The notes under the pieces were generated by a model, which had not been told where the DNA came from, did not search any database, and worked only from the letters and a program-made list of their open reading frames with translations. Below are positions 49,969-59,057 of a DNA stretch of 64,000 nt, piece after piece. The translations under genes were made by a program, and so were the position numbers. Each line of letters opens with the position of its first letter. Position 1 is the first letter of the stretch. This DNA is from Luteibacter rhizovicinus DSM 16549 (lineage in GTDB: Bacteria > Pseudomonadota > Gammaproteobacteria > Xanthomonadales > Rhodanobacteraceae): positions 3,500,001-3,564,000 of the forward strand of contig NZ_CP017480.1 of assembly GCF_001887595.1 (NCBI RefSeq), given 5' to 3'.

Positions 49969-51759
49969 ATGGAACTTATCCGCAACTTCTCCATCATTGC
50001 CCATATCGACCACGGCAAGTCGACCCTGGCCGACCGTATCATTCAGTTGTGCGGGGGTCTGACCGAGCGCGAAATGGAAGCGCAGGTCCTCGACAACAAT
50101 CCGATCGAGCGTGAGCGCGGCATCACCATCAAGGCGCAGTCGGTCTCGCTGCCGTACACGGCGCGCGACGGCAAGACCTACCAGCTCAATTTCATCGATA
50201 CCCCGGGGCATGTCGACTTCTCCTATGAGGTGAGTCGCTCACTGTCCGCCTGCGAAGGCGCACTGCTGGTGGTCGATGCTGCGCAGGGTGTCGAAGCGCA
50301 GTCGGTCGCCAACTGCTATACGGCGATCGAACAGGGCCTGGAGGTCATTCCGGTCATCAACAAAATCGACCTGCCCACGGCGGATGTCGAGAAAGCCAAG
50401 GCCGAGATCGAGGCCGTGATCGGCCTGGACGCCACGGACGCGATCCCGGTCAGCGCCAAGACCGGCCAGAACGTCATCGAGGTGCTCGAGGCGATCATTC
50501 ATCGCATTCCGGCGCCGAAGGCGGGCAACACCGACAAGCTCCAGGCGTTGATCATCGACTCCTGGTTCGACAACTACCTGGGCGTCGTGTCGCTGGTGCG
50601 CGTGATGCAGGGCGAGATCCGTCCGGGCGACAAGATCCTGGTCATGTCGACGGGCCGTACGCATCTGGTCGACGACGTCGGCGTGTTCACCCCCAAGCGC
50701 AAGAAGCTCGACCGCCTCGGCGCAGGCGAGGTGGGCTGGATCAATGCATCGATCAAGGACGTTCATGGCGCGCCCGTCGGCGACACGCTGACGCATTCGG
50801 GCAAGCCCGCATCGGAGCCGCTGGCTGGCTTCCAGGTGATGAAGCCGCGCGTGTTCGCTGGCCTGTTCCCCGTGTCGGCCGACGATTACCCGGCCCTGCG
50901 CGAGGCGCTGGACAAGCTGCGCCTCAACGACGCCGCGATGTTCTTCGAGCCGGAAAGCTCCGAGGCGATGGGTTTCGGCTTCCGCTGCGGCTTCCTCGGC
51001 ATGCTCCACATGGAGATCGTGCAGGAGCGTCTGGAGCGCGAGTACGATCTCAACCTCATTACCACGGCACCGACCGTGGTCTACGAGGTGGCCAAGACGG
51101 ACGGCACGGTCCTGCAGATGGACAACCCGGCCAAGCTTCCGCCACCGCAGCAGATCGTGGAAATCCGCGAACCGATCATCGTTGCCACCATCCTCACCCC
51201 GGGTGACTACGTCGGCAACGTCATCAAGCTGTGCGAAGAGAAGCGCGGCGTGCAGCGCTCCATCCAGTACCTGGCGACCCAGGTGCAGGTGACCTACGAG
51301 TTGCCGTTGGCTGAGGTGGTGCTCGACTTCTTCGATCGCCTGAAGTCGGTGTCCCGTGGCTATGCCTCGATGGATTACCACCTCGAGCGGTTCGATCCGG
51401 GCCCGTTCGTCCGTGTCGATATCCTGATCAACGGCGATCGCGTGGACGCGCTCAGCCTGATCGTGCATCGTTCGCACGCCGACCGTCGCGGCCGGGAACT
51501 TGTCGAGCGGATGAAGGATCTGATCCCTCGCCAGCAGTTCGACGTGGCCATCCAGGCCGCGGTCGGCGCGGCGGTGATCGCGCGATCGACGGTCAAGGCA
51601 CTGCGCAAGAACGTCCTCGCCAAGTGCTATGGCGGCGACGTCTCGCGAAAGAAGAAGCTTCTCGAAAAGCAGAAGGAAGGCAAGAAGCGCATGAAGCAGG
51701 TGGGCAGCGTGGAAATTCCCCAGGAAGCCTTCCTTGCCGTGCTGAGGCAGGACAAGTAA
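49969..51759 (+). CDS. lepA: Elongation factor 4 (LepA)
   Basis: The 596-aa GTPase back-translocates stalled ribosomes or aids initiation. G motifs: [10 protein letters not shown] (G1), DTPGHVDF (G3), NKIDLP (G4), SAKTGQN (G5). N-terminus [19 protein letters not shown] and the C-terminal [18 protein letters not shown] are typical. A GATAAT-like box is at 49885-49890, but no clear -35. lepB follows 75 bases later, as in most gammaproteobacteria. Confidence 0.97.
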   Translation: MELIRNFSIIAHIDHGKSTLADRIIQLCGGLTEREMEAQVLDNNPIERERGITIKAQSVSLPYTARDGKTYQLNFIDTPGHVDFSYEVSRSLSACEGALLVVDAAQGVEAQSVANCYTAIEQGLEVIPVINKIDLPTADVEKAKAEIEAVIGLDATDAIPVSAKTGQNVIEVLEAIIHRIPAPKAGNTDKLQALIIDSWFDNYLGVVSLVRVMQGEIRPGDKILVMSTGRTHLVDDVGVFTPKRKKLDRLGAGEVGWINASIKDVHGAPVGDTLTHSGKPASEPLAGFQVMKPRVFAGLFPVSADDYPALREALDKLRLNDAAMFFEPESSEAMGFGFRCGFLGMLHMEIVQERLEREYDLNLITTAPTVVYEVAKTDGTVLQMDNPAKLPPPQQIVEIREPIIVATILTPGDYVGNVIKLCEEKRGVQRSIQYLATQVQVTYELPLAEVVLDFFDRLKSVSRGYASMDYHLERFDPGPFVRVDILINGDRVDALSLIVHRSHADRRGRELVERMKDLIPRQQFDVAIQAAVGAAVIARSTVKALRKNVLAKCYGGDVSRKKKLLEKQKEGKKRMKQVGSVEIPQEAFLAVLRQDK

Positions 51760-51834
51760 GCGAAACATGGAAAGCCGGCGCCGGATGCGCCGGACCGGGC
51801 CGCAAGGCCCCTCGACACGACTGATGGAGATGGT

Positions 51835-52737
51835 ATGGCGGCATTTGATTTTTCGGCGATTCTCCTGGCTCTGACCGTCCTGCTCGGCGTGGTCTGGCTG
51901 TTCGATCGCCTTTTCCTGGTCAAGGCGCGTCGCGCCCGCGCCGAAGCCTTGGGAGCCGAGCAGCCCGAGCCGTGGCCGGTCGACTGGGCCCGCTCACTGT
52001 TTCCGGTGATCCTGGTCGTGCTCCTGCTGCGCTCGTTCGTGGCCGAGCCGTTCCGTATCCCGTCGGGCTCGATGATGCCGACGCTGGATGTGGGCGACTT
52101 CATTCTGGTCAACAAATTCGCTTACGGCCTGCGCATGCCGGCTTTCAACAACAAGCTGGTCGAGAACGGCGAGCCCCGTCGTGGCGACGTGGTCGTGTTC
52201 CGCTTCCCGGGTTATGTCTGCCAGGACGAAAGCGGCAAGACGATCCGCAGTGGCGACATCACTTGCCAGGATCCGCACGCCCCGGTGCCCAGCGAGAACT
52301 GGATCAAGCGGGTGATCGGCCTGCCGGGCGACCGCATCGAAACCCGCGGCAGCGAGCTGTACATCAACGGCGAGCGCGTGGGAGCCGACGAGATCGGTCC
52401 GTTCAAGGGCAGCATGACCCGGGTCGAAGATCGCCTGCTGATGACTTATGGCTCCAAGCTCTACACCGAGCACCTGGGCAGCATCAACCACACGATCGCC
52501 CTGACTCCGGCCTACAACATGCCGCAGGACATCCCCAATGCGTCGGTGCCGTCGGAAGTGCCCAAGGGCTGCTACATCGTCATGGGCGACAACCGGATGA
52601 ACAGCACCGACAGCCGCTGGTGGGGCTGCATGCCCGAGTCCAACCTGGTCGGCAAGGCGTTCTTCGTCTGGCTCGCCTGGCGCGGTCCCGGGAATGGCTG
52701 GCTCGACTTTTCCAGGATGGGCAAGGTCATCCACTGA
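51835..52737 (+). CDS. lepB: Signal peptidase I (LepB)
   Basis: The 300-aa inner-membrane protease removes signal peptides from exported proteins. Two membrane helices (FSAILLALTVLLGVVWLFDRL, SLFPVILVVLLLRSFV), catalytic S79 in RIPSGSMMPTL, K158 in NWIKRVIGLPGD and the C-terminal GDNRMNSTDSRWWGCMPES (box E) are present. The periplasmic beta domain includes two cysteines (C129, C144) typical of gram-negative forms. It is coupled with lepA. A hairpin follows. Confidence 0.95.
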   Translation: MAAFDFSAILLALTVLLGVVWLFDRLFLVKARRARAEALGAEQPEPWPVDWARSLFPVILVVLLLRSFVAEPFRIPSGSMMPTLDVGDFILVNKFAYGLRMPAFNNKLVENGEPRRGDVVVFRFPGYVCQDESGKTIRSGDITCQDPHAPVPSENWIKRVIGLPGDRIETRGSELYINGERVGADEIGPFKGSMTRVEDRLLMTYGSKLYTEHLGSINHTIALTPAYNMPQDIPNASVPSEVPKGCYIVMGDNRMNSTDSRWWGCMPESNLVGKAFFVWLAWRGPGNGWLDFSRMGKVIH

Positions 52738-52769
52738 CGGAACGGTGGTGTCCGTCACGCTGCAAGGCG

Positions 52770-52797
52770 TTGCGGTACGCCCCGGACAAGGTAATCT
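52770..52797 (+). promoter_or_regulatory. Possible promoter for DUF4845-rnc-era-recO
   Basis: TTGCGG (52770-52775), 16 bases, TAATCT (52792-52797), about 80 bases before the DUF4845 ATG. It would allow rnc-era-recO transcription apart from lepB. Confidence 0.4.
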
Positions 52798-52804
52798 CCG
52801 CTGC

Positions 52805-52823
52805 GGGGCGCCTTGCGCGCCCC
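52805..52823 (+). other. GC-rich hairpin after lepB
   Basis: GGGGCGC (52805-52811), CTTGC loop, GCGCCCC (52817-52823). No U run follows, so it may be a weak attenuator or mRNA-stabilising hairpin in the leader. Confidence 0.4.
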
Positions 52824-52878
52824 GTCGGCATTTAAAGTCTTGAACAGGGGAGCCGCTTAGCGCGGCGGGGACAGGAAC

Positions 52879-53256
52879 ATGAAATCCAGGCAGTCGGGTA
52901 TTACCCTTATCGGGTTCGTCATCATGCTGGCCATCGTTGGCTTCTTCGCCTTCATGGCGATGAAGCTGGTGCCGTCCTATATCGAATACATGGGCGTGGT
53001 CAAAGCGCTCAACCAGATGTCGACTGAAGGCGGCAACGAAGACATCGAACAGGCGCGACGCCATCTCGCGTTCAAGATGAGCTTCCAGTACGTCGACGAT
53101 TCGACGATCAAGCCCAAGGACGTCACCATCCAGCGCCTGGGCAACCAGGCCAACCTGCGCGTCGCTTACGACAAAGTCGTTCCGTTCATCTACAACATCG
53201 CCTTCCTGCTCCATTTCGAGAAGTCGGTGCCGCTCAAAAGTGCCGTCGGGCAATGA
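52879..53256 (+). CDS. DUF4845 membrane protein
   Basis: The 125-aa protein has one N-terminal membrane helix (QSGITLIGFVIMLAIVGFFAFMAMKLVPSYIEY) followed by a small periplasmic domain (KALNQMSTEGGNEDIEQARRHLAFKMSFQYVDDSTIKPKDV). The DUF4845 gene often sits between lepB and rnc. The pseudopilin-like GITLIGFVIMLA start suggests an old relation to type IV pilins. Role is unknown. Confidence 0.85.
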   Translation: MKSRQSGITLIGFVIMLAIVGFFAFMAMKLVPSYIEYMGVVKALNQMSTEGGNEDIEQARRHLAFKMSFQYVDDSTIKPKDVTIQRLGNQANLRVAYDKVVPFIYNIAFLLHFEKSVPLKSAVGQ

Positions 53257-53262
53257 GGTTTC

Positions 53263-53916
53263 GTGGAATTTCCTTACCGCTTTCGTGATCCCGGTCTCGC
53301 GACCCTGGCCTTGACTCATCGGAGTGCCGGGAAGCCCAATAACGAGCGGATGGAATTCCTGGGCGATGCCTTGCTGGGCGCCCTCGTTGCCGAACTGTTG
53401 TTCGAGGCGCACCCCCATGCCAGCGAAGGCGAGCTTTCCCGCCTTCGCGCACAGCTGGTCAATGGCCAGGCCCTTGCCGTCATCGGGCGCGAGCTCGAGC
53501 TCGGTGACGACCTGAAACTCGGGCCCGGCGAGTTGAAGAGCGGCGGTTTTCGTCGCGACTCCATCCTTGCCGATGCCTTCGAGGCCCTGGTCGCCGCCGT
53601 CTACTTCGACGACGGCTACGACGCCTGTCGTCAGGTGGTGCGCCGCCTGTTCACGCCGCGCGTGGCGGAAATCAAGCGATCCAGCAAGGATGCCAAGACG
53701 CGGCTGCAGGAATGGCTGCAGGGAAGGGGGCTTCCCCTCCCCATTTATGAATTAACCGACAGTTACGGCGAAGATCACGCCAAGATCTTCGACGTCAGCT
53801 GTACGATCGACGAACCGGAACCGATTCGCGTCGAAGGACGCGGGGGCAGCCGGCGCGCCGCCGAACAGGACGCTGCCGAAACGGTGCTGCGCCGCTTGCT
53901 GGAAAAGAAATCATGA
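53263..53916 (+). CDS. rnc: Ribonuclease III
   Basis: The 217-aa enzyme cleaves double-stranded RNA (rRNA and mRNA processing). Endonuclease domain with [22 protein letters not shown] and [16 protein letters not shown] (Mg-binding acidic residues), then the dsRBD ([49 protein letters not shown]). The GTG start at 53263 is chosen because it gives [20 protein letters not shown] at the usual family N-terminus. The stop overlaps era by four bases. Confidence 0.95.
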   Translation: MEFPYRFRDPGLATLALTHRSAGKPNNERMEFLGDALLGALVAELLFEAHPHASEGELSRLRAQLVNGQALAVIGRELELGDDLKLGPGELKSGGFRRDSILADAFEALVAAVYFDDGYDACRQVVRRLFTPRVAEIKRSSKDAKTRLQEWLQGRGLPLPIYELTDSYGEDHAKIFDVSCTIDEPEPIRVEGRGGSRRAAEQDAAETVLRRLLEKKS

Positions 53917-54848
53917 ACGACATCGATATCCCCGAAGCACACGACACGCTCGTCGACGACGACTTCCGCTGTGGCTATGTTGCCCTGCTGGGTCGCCCGA
54001 ACGTAGGCAAGTCCACCCTGCTCAACGCCATGATCGGCGTGCGCCTGAGCATTGTCAGCCATCGTCCGCAGACGACGCGTCACCGCATCCTCGGCATTTC
54101 CACCAAGCCCGAGGGGCAGATCCTCTACGTGGACACGCCCGGCCTGCACCGGGGTGGCAAGCGCGCGATGAACCGCAGCCTCAACCGGGCGGCTCGCGCG
54201 GCCATCTCCGAGGTGAACCTGGCGGTTCAGGTGATCGAGGCAGGCCGCTGGACCGACGAAGACGCCGCCATGTACGCCGCGCTCGCCGAGCAGCCGGACG
54301 TGCCGAAACTTCTGGCTATCAACAAGGTGGACCTGCAGAAGGACAAGACGGCCATGCTGCCGTTCGTCGCCGATCTCATGCAGAAGCATCAGTTCGACGA
54401 TGTCTACTACGTCAGCGCGCTGAAGTCGAAGGGCCTCGAAGGCCTGGAAAAAGGCATTCTCAAGCGTCTGCCGGAACAGCCGGCAGTCTACGCCGAGGAT
54501 GAAATCACCGATCGCAGCGAGCGCTTCCTCGCCTCGGAAATGGTTCGCGAGCAGCTCATGCTGCGCCTCAACCAGGAACTGCCGTACGCCACCACCGTCG
54601 AGATCGAGGCCTTCCAGGATCGTCCCGACGGTATCGCCGAAGTGCACGCGGTGATCTGGGTCGAGCGTGACGGCCAGAAGGCGATCGTGATCGGCGAAGG
54701 TGGTGCCCAGCTGAAAGCGATCGGCACGTCGGCGCGCAAGGCGATGGAGACCATGTTCGAGCGTAAGGTGTTCCTCAAGCTTTGGGTCAAGGTACGCGAA
54801 GGCTGGGCCGACGACGAGAACCTGCTCAAGCGTTTCGGCTACGAATAA
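53913..54848 (+). CDS. era: GTPase Era
   Basis: The 311-aa GTPase assembles 30S ribosomes. G1 [17 protein letters not shown]3 DTPGLH, G4 NKVD, and KH domain with [21 protein letters not shown]. It overlaps rnc by 4 bases (ATGA) and is followed by recO after 20 bases. N-terminal extension of about 20 residues ([18 protein letters not shown]) is typical. Confidence 0.97.
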   Translation: MNDIDIPEAHDTLVDDDFRCGYVALLGRPNVGKSTLLNAMIGVRLSIVSHRPQTTRHRILGISTKPEGQILYVDTPGLHRGGKRAMNRSLNRAARAAISEVNLAVQVIEAGRWTDEDAAMYAALAEQPDVPKLLAINKVDLQKDKTAMLPFVADLMQKHQFDDVYYVSALKSKGLEGLEKGILKRLPEQPAVYAEDEITDRSERFLASEMVREQLMLRLNQELPYATTVEIEAFQDRPDGIAEVHAVIWVERDGQKAIVIGEGGAQLKAIGTSARKAMETMFERKVFLKLWVKVREGWADDENLLKRFGYE

Positions 54849-54868
54849 GCCGCCAGGCGCGAGCCCAG

Positions 54869-55561
54869 ATGCGCGTCGAACAACAGCCCGCCTTCATCCT
54901 GCATGCCCGGCCGTACCGGGAAACCTCGATGCTCGCCGAATGCCTCACCCGCGATCATGGCCGTATCGGCGTGGTCGCGCGTGGTGTCCGGCGGGAGGGC
55001 GCGCGTACGCAGCGGGCCCAGCTCGAGCCCTTTCAGCGCGTCGAGCTCGATCTTCTGATGAAGGGGGAGCTCGCGACGCTGCGTAGCGCCGAGCCCTCGG
55101 GGCCTGTGCTTCGCCTGACCGGCGATGCCGGTCTCGCCGGGCTCTACCTCAATGAGCTTGTCGTCCGCCTGACCGGTCGGCAGGACGGCAACCCCGAGCT
55201 GTTCGCGTTCTACGACAGCACGCTGAGGCGCATGGCCGCGGGTGAGCCGCTGGCCTGGACGTTGCGCCGATTCGAGCGCGACATGCTCGATGCCCTCGGT
55301 TACGGGCTTCAGCTCGACATCGACGCCATCGACGGCTCGCCCGTGGATCCGGCGCTCGTCTATTTCTACGATCCCGAATCGGGCGTGCTTCCGGGGCGCG
55401 TTGGCGACCAGCGAGCCATCCGTGGCGCCGACCTGCTTGCGCTGGCGGCGGATACGGCGCCGGATACCGCTGGGCTCTCTTCGCTGCGCCGCATGATGCG
55501 GCTCGTGATCACCTTCCACCTTGGCGGCGGCGAGCTCAAGGCCTGGCGCGTCCTACGCTAA
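54869..55561 (+). CDS. recO: DNA repair protein RecO
   Basis: The 230-aa RecO has an N-terminal OB-fold (PAFILHARPYRETSMLAECLTRDHGRIGVVARGVRR) and a helical C-terminal half with LYLNELVVRLTGR. It loads RecA in RecFOR repair and anneals ssDNA. ATG 54869 follows era closely. The last three codons overlap the convergent REC-Hpt gene. The four-cysteine zinc motif seen in some RecO is absent. Confidence 0.92.
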   Translation: MRVEQQPAFILHARPYRETSMLAECLTRDHGRIGVVARGVRREGARTQRAQLEPFQRVELDLLMKGELATLRSAEPSGPVLRLTGDAGLAGLYLNELVVRLTGRQDGNPELFAFYDSTLRRMAAGEPLAWTLRRFERDMLDALGYGLQLDIDAIDGSPVDPALVYFYDPESGVLPGRVGDQRAIRGADLLALAADTAPDTAGLSSLRRMMRLVITFHLGGGELKAWRVLR

Positions 55562-56257
55562 AGCGGTAAGCGCGAGTTCGAGTTCCGAGCGGAAGCGGAG
55601 CAGGGCGGGCGGGGAGGCCCATCGTGTTTCGATGACATGATGTTGCAGGGCTTTTGCCTGGGCGGCCAGCCGCGTCGCACCGCAGAATCCGCAGGCCGAG
55701 CGCAGCCGATGCAGGCGGTCGACCAGGGTCGCGGGGGCGTTCGCCAGGGATGCCAGCTCGGGCGCGAGCTGAAGCAACTCCTCACGAAACAGGCTGCGCA
55801 AGGCGTGCATGGTGGTCAGATCGCCGGTCGCGAGCATGGCTTCGTGGTCGTCGAGGACGTGCTCGTCACGATCGACGCCAAGGGTCGCCGTCAGGGCATT
55901 GGCAAGCGAGGCGATTCCGCAGGGCTTCTCGATGACGCACGCGAAGCCTGCTTCGATGAGGCTTTGGCGCAGGGTGGTGGGCACCTCGGCGCTGGTTGCC
56001 ATCGCCACGGCGTGGCGCGAAGCGGCGTCAGGATCCGCGTGGAGCGCGACGAGGACATCGACGGCGCCGCCTGACGGCATGCGGCAATCGAGCAGGATGG
56101 CGTCGAATCGCGTCGTGCGAGCGAGGCTTAGCGCCTGCGCTCCGTCCTCGACCAGCGTGACGACATAGCCCATGGCGGCCAACGCGCCGCGGAGAAATGC
56201 CCGCGTCGAAGGGTCGTCATCGGCGACGAGTATCTGAAAAAAATGGCGGTCCGGCAT
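55553..56257 (-). CDS. Receiver-Hpt protein
   Basis: The protein (234 aa from ATG 56257; 241 from 56278) has an N-terminal receiver (FQILVADDDPSTRAFLRGALAAMGY; phospho-Asp in AILLDCRMPSGGAVDVL; K in IEKPC) and a C-terminal Hpt-like helical bundle with LVDRLHRLRSACGFCGATRL (His acceptor). It can relay phosphate from a hybrid kinase to another regulator. The 3' end overlaps recO by 9 bases. No kinase is adjacent, but the hybrid kinase at 10213-11694 would need such a partner. Pairing is not shown here. Confidence 0.8.
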   Translation of the reverse strand: MPDRHFFQILVADDDPSTRAFLRGALAAMGYVVTLVEDGAQALSLARTTRFDAILLDCRMPSGGAVDVLVALHADPDAASRHAVAMATSAEVPTTLRQSLIEAGFACVIEKPCGIASLANALTATLGVDRDEHVLDDHEAMLATGDLTTMHALRSLFREELLQLAPELASLANAPATLVDRLHRLRSACGFCGATRLAAQAKALQHHVIETRWASPPALLRFRSELELALTALA

Positions 56258-56302
56258 GCAACGTTCCGTGTTGTTCATCTGAGTTTGGCAGAATGGCCGA
56301 GC

Positions 56303-58330
56303 ATGCTCGCCGTATCAACCCGCACCTTCGTCCTCGTTCTTGTCGCCTGCGCCTTGTTCGCTGGGGCCGGACGCGTTCGCGCGGGCGTTTCCCTTGGCGC
56401 CGATAGCGTGCTGCTGCCCGGGGTGGGCATGAGCGGGATGCAGGCCGACATAAATTCGGCACCGGACGGACAAGGATTGCAGCTGACGCTGTCAGCCAAT
56501 CAGGCCGACATACCCGCGATGGGGTGGCGAAAGCTGGGTGTCACCCTCGACGGCGCGCTGAATCGCGACGAGGTCGGGCGTTGGGTTTTCGAGGGCGCGC
56601 TTCGTCTGAAGGGCGCCCCCGGCGGCGCGCTCACCAATGCGCGACTGCATATGGTGGCCGACGACTCGGCCAATACACTCGAACTCTCGATCACCCAGGA
56701 CAAGGCGAGCGCCAGGATCGCCCTGCCGATCGATCAGACCACCCATGCCCAGATCACCTTGAAGGATCTGCCCGCCGGATGGCTCAACGGTCTTCTGTCC
56801 ACCGTGTGGTCGGGGCATACGACCACCGGCCGCGTGGATGCGGATCTTGCGCTCGACCTGCTCGACGACGGCATGCAGGCCGCCGGCCAGTTCGCCTTCG
56901 ACGGGATGGGCTTCGACAGTCCAGGCGGCAAGCTAGCCGGGCAAAAGCTGTCGGCGAGCGGAAGGCTGGGCCTCGGCAGTCGCGCCGGCAGTGCGTCGAT
57001 CGACCTCGATGCCAGCCTGCGCGGCGGCGAGCTTCTGCTCGGCCCGCTCTATGCAAGCCTGCCCTCGCACGCCGTGCAGCTTTCGCTGGCAACGCGTTCG
57101 CAGAAGGGTAGCCTGGCGATACCGCGTCTGCGTCTCACCGATCCGGATGCCCTGCAACTCGAGGGCGAGCTGGCCTTCAACGCGAACGGCGACCTGACGC
57201 AACTGCAACTGGACCGCTTCAACGCCCGTCTTCCCGCCGCTTACGATCGCTACGGCAAGGGCTGGCTTCGTACTCTTGGCATCGACGGGCTGCTGGGGGC
57301 GGGCGAGGTCAGTGGTCAGGTGGGGATGAATGCCGGCGGCCTGACCGCGTTCGCCCTGCAGACCAGCGGCCTGGACCTAGCGGTTGCCCAGGGTCGTCTC
57401 GGTGTCACGGGCCTGCATGGGGCGTTGGACTGGAGTGCGACGGAGGATCGCCCGGTTACCAAGCTCGGCTGGCGTGCGCTTCAGGTGTACCAGATCCCGA
57501 ATGGTGCCGCCGAAGCGAACTGGCGGAGCCGTGGTGGCACGTTGGCGCTGGAGAAGCCATTGGTCGTCCCGGTACTCGACGGACAGCTCCGCGTGCAGAG
57601 CCTGTCCTTCAAGCCGGCGGCCGCGAGCGGCGAGCGCTTGCAGACCTCGCTGGCATTGACCCAGATCGACATGGGGGCGCTTTGCCGCGCACTGGGCTGG
57701 CCCGAGTTCAAAGGAACGATCGGAGGGGCCATCCCGTCGATGCGCTATGTCGACGATCGCGTGGAGATGGGCGGTGGCCTGTCGCTCAACGTCTTCGACG
57801 GCTTTGTTGACATCACCCGCATGACTGTCTCGCAACCCTTTGGCAATGCTCCGGTTCTGACCGGCAATATCGCCCTCCGCCAGCTCGATCTGGCGCTGCT
57901 GACTTCGGTGTTTGATTTCGGCAGCATCACGGGACGGCTCGATGGCGCGCTGGACGATCTCCGCCTCGTTGCCTGGAAACCCGCGGCCTTCAAGTCCACC
58001 TTCACCGCGAACGACGGTGGCCGGATCAGCCAGAAGGCCGTCAATAACCTCACCGCGGTGGGTGGCGGGGGTATCGCTGGCGGCCTCCAGGGCACGGTGC
58101 TGAAGATCTTCAAGACATTTGGCTACAAGCGCATCGGGTTGACCTGCGTGCTCAAGGGCGATGTCTGCTCGATGGGCGGGCTGGGCAATGCGAAGGATGG
58201 CTACACTATCGTCGAAGGTAGCGGTTTGCCGCGCCTCACGGTGGTGGGTCACCAGCGTGAGGTCGACTGGCCGACCCTGGTCAGGCGCCTGCAGGCGGCC
58301 ACGGAAGGTGGCGGACCGGTGATACGATGA
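56303..58330 (+). CDS. AsmA-superfamily / YdbH-like intermembrane protein
   Basis: The 675-aa protein starts with an export signal or N-terminal anchor (MLAVSTRTFVLVLVACALFAGAGRVRAGV) and is rich in beta repeats (LQLTLSANQADIP, DLALDLLDDG, GELLLGPLYASLP, GNIALRQLDLALLTSVFDFG, FTANDGGRISQKAVNN). This fits AsmA-like bridges that carry phospholipid between membranes. The next gene is a DUF1318 (YdbL) lipoprotein, so YdbH is the best fit although E. coli YdbH is longer (about 880). Assignment is by context and pattern. ATG 56303 is chosen as the export signal begins there. Confidence 0.65.
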   Translation: MLAVSTRTFVLVLVACALFAGAGRVRAGVSLGADSVLLPGVGMSGMQADINSAPDGQGLQLTLSANQADIPAMGWRKLGVTLDGALNRDEVGRWVFEGALRLKGAPGGALTNARLHMVADDSANTLELSITQDKASARIALPIDQTTHAQITLKDLPAGWLNGLLSTVWSGHTTTGRVDADLALDLLDDGMQAAGQFAFDGMGFDSPGGKLAGQKLSASGRLGLGSRAGSASIDLDASLRGGELLLGPLYASLPSHAVQLSLATRSQKGSLAIPRLRLTDPDALQLEGELAFNANGDLTQLQLDRFNARLPAAYDRYGKGWLRTLGIDGLLGAGEVSGQVGMNAGGLTAFALQTSGLDLAVAQGRLGVTGLHGALDWSATEDRPVTKLGWRALQVYQIPNGAAEANWRSRGGTLALEKPLVVPVLDGQLRVQSLSFKPAAASGERLQTSLALTQIDMGALCRALGWPEFKGTIGGAIPSMRYVDDRVEMGGGLSLNVFDGFVDITRMTVSQPFGNAPVLTGNIALRQLDLALLTSVFDFGSITGRLDGALDDLRLVAWKPAAFKSTFTANDGGRISQKAVNNLTAVGGGGIAGGLQGTVLKIFKTFGYKRIGLTCVLKGDVCSMGGLGNAKDGYTIVEGSGLPRLTVVGHQREVDWPTLVRRLQAATEGGGPVIR

Positions 58331-58351
58331 TGATTCGAAAGGGAGTTAGCA

Positions 58352-58966
58352 ATGATGCGTAAGGCACTGATTGGAATCATGACATCTGCGGCGATCGCCC
58401 TGGTCGGGTGCGTCACCATCAACGTGTACTTCCCCGAGGCGGCGGCGCAGAAAGCTGCCGACCAGTTCATCGGCAACGTGCTCGACGACAGCGGTGTCGC
58501 ACCGGCTGCCCAGGGTTCGGGCGCGGCCACACCGGCCAAGCCGGTACCTGGAAAGCAGCCGTCCGCCTCCCTGCTCGATCTGGTGATTCCCGCGGCCCAG
58601 GCCGCCGATGCGCCCAACATCCAGATCAGCACGCCGCAGACGGATGCCATCCGTGTGCGCATGACGGCGCGCTTCGGTGGTCAGCTCAAGGCTTTGTTCA
58701 ATAGCGGCGCCGTGGGATTTACCGCCAACGGGCAGGTCGTCGTGCGCGATGCCGGCTCGTTGCCGCTGGACCAGCGCTCGCAGGCCAACGCCATCGTCGA
58801 CGAGGAAAACAGCGACCGCGACGCGCTTTACCGGGAGATCGCCCGGGCCAACGGTCACCCCGAATGGGAGGCGCAGATCCGCAAGACCTTCGCCGAGGGC
58901 TGGGTCCAGCGCTCGCCGCCGGGCTGGTATTATCAGGACGCCTCCGGCGCCTGGAAGCGCAAATAG
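58352..58966 (+). CDS. DUF1318 (YdbL-like) lipoprotein
   Basis: The 204-aa protein has a lipobox (SAAIALVGC), so it is likely an outer-membrane lipoprotein, then VTINVYFPEAAAQKAADQFIGNVLDD, a Pro/Ala/Gly linker, and the DUF1318 domain (DAIRVRMTARFGGQLKALFNSGAVGFTANGQVV, NSDRDALYREIARANGHPEWEAQIRKTFAEGW). In E. coli, YdbL and YnbE (a small lipoprotein) act with YdbH; here the lipoprotein head and YdbL part are in one chain. It follows the YdbH-like gene by 21 bases. Confidence 0.8.
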   Translation: MMRKALIGIMTSAAIALVGCVTINVYFPEAAAQKAADQFIGNVLDDSGVAPAAQGSGAATPAKPVPGKQPSASLLDLVIPAAQAADAPNIQISTPQTDAIRVRMTARFGGQLKALFNSGAVGFTANGQVVVRDAGSLPLDQRSQANAIVDEENSDRDALYREIARANGHPEWEAQIRKTFAEGWVQRSPPGWYYQDASGAWKRK

Positions 58967-59057
58967 GCAATCGCCAGGAACGCTCGCCGCCATCCGTGCG
59001 GCGCGTCCTCCCAGCCAGCCCGGACCCTCGTCGTCCGGGCTTTACGTTTTTGAGCGC

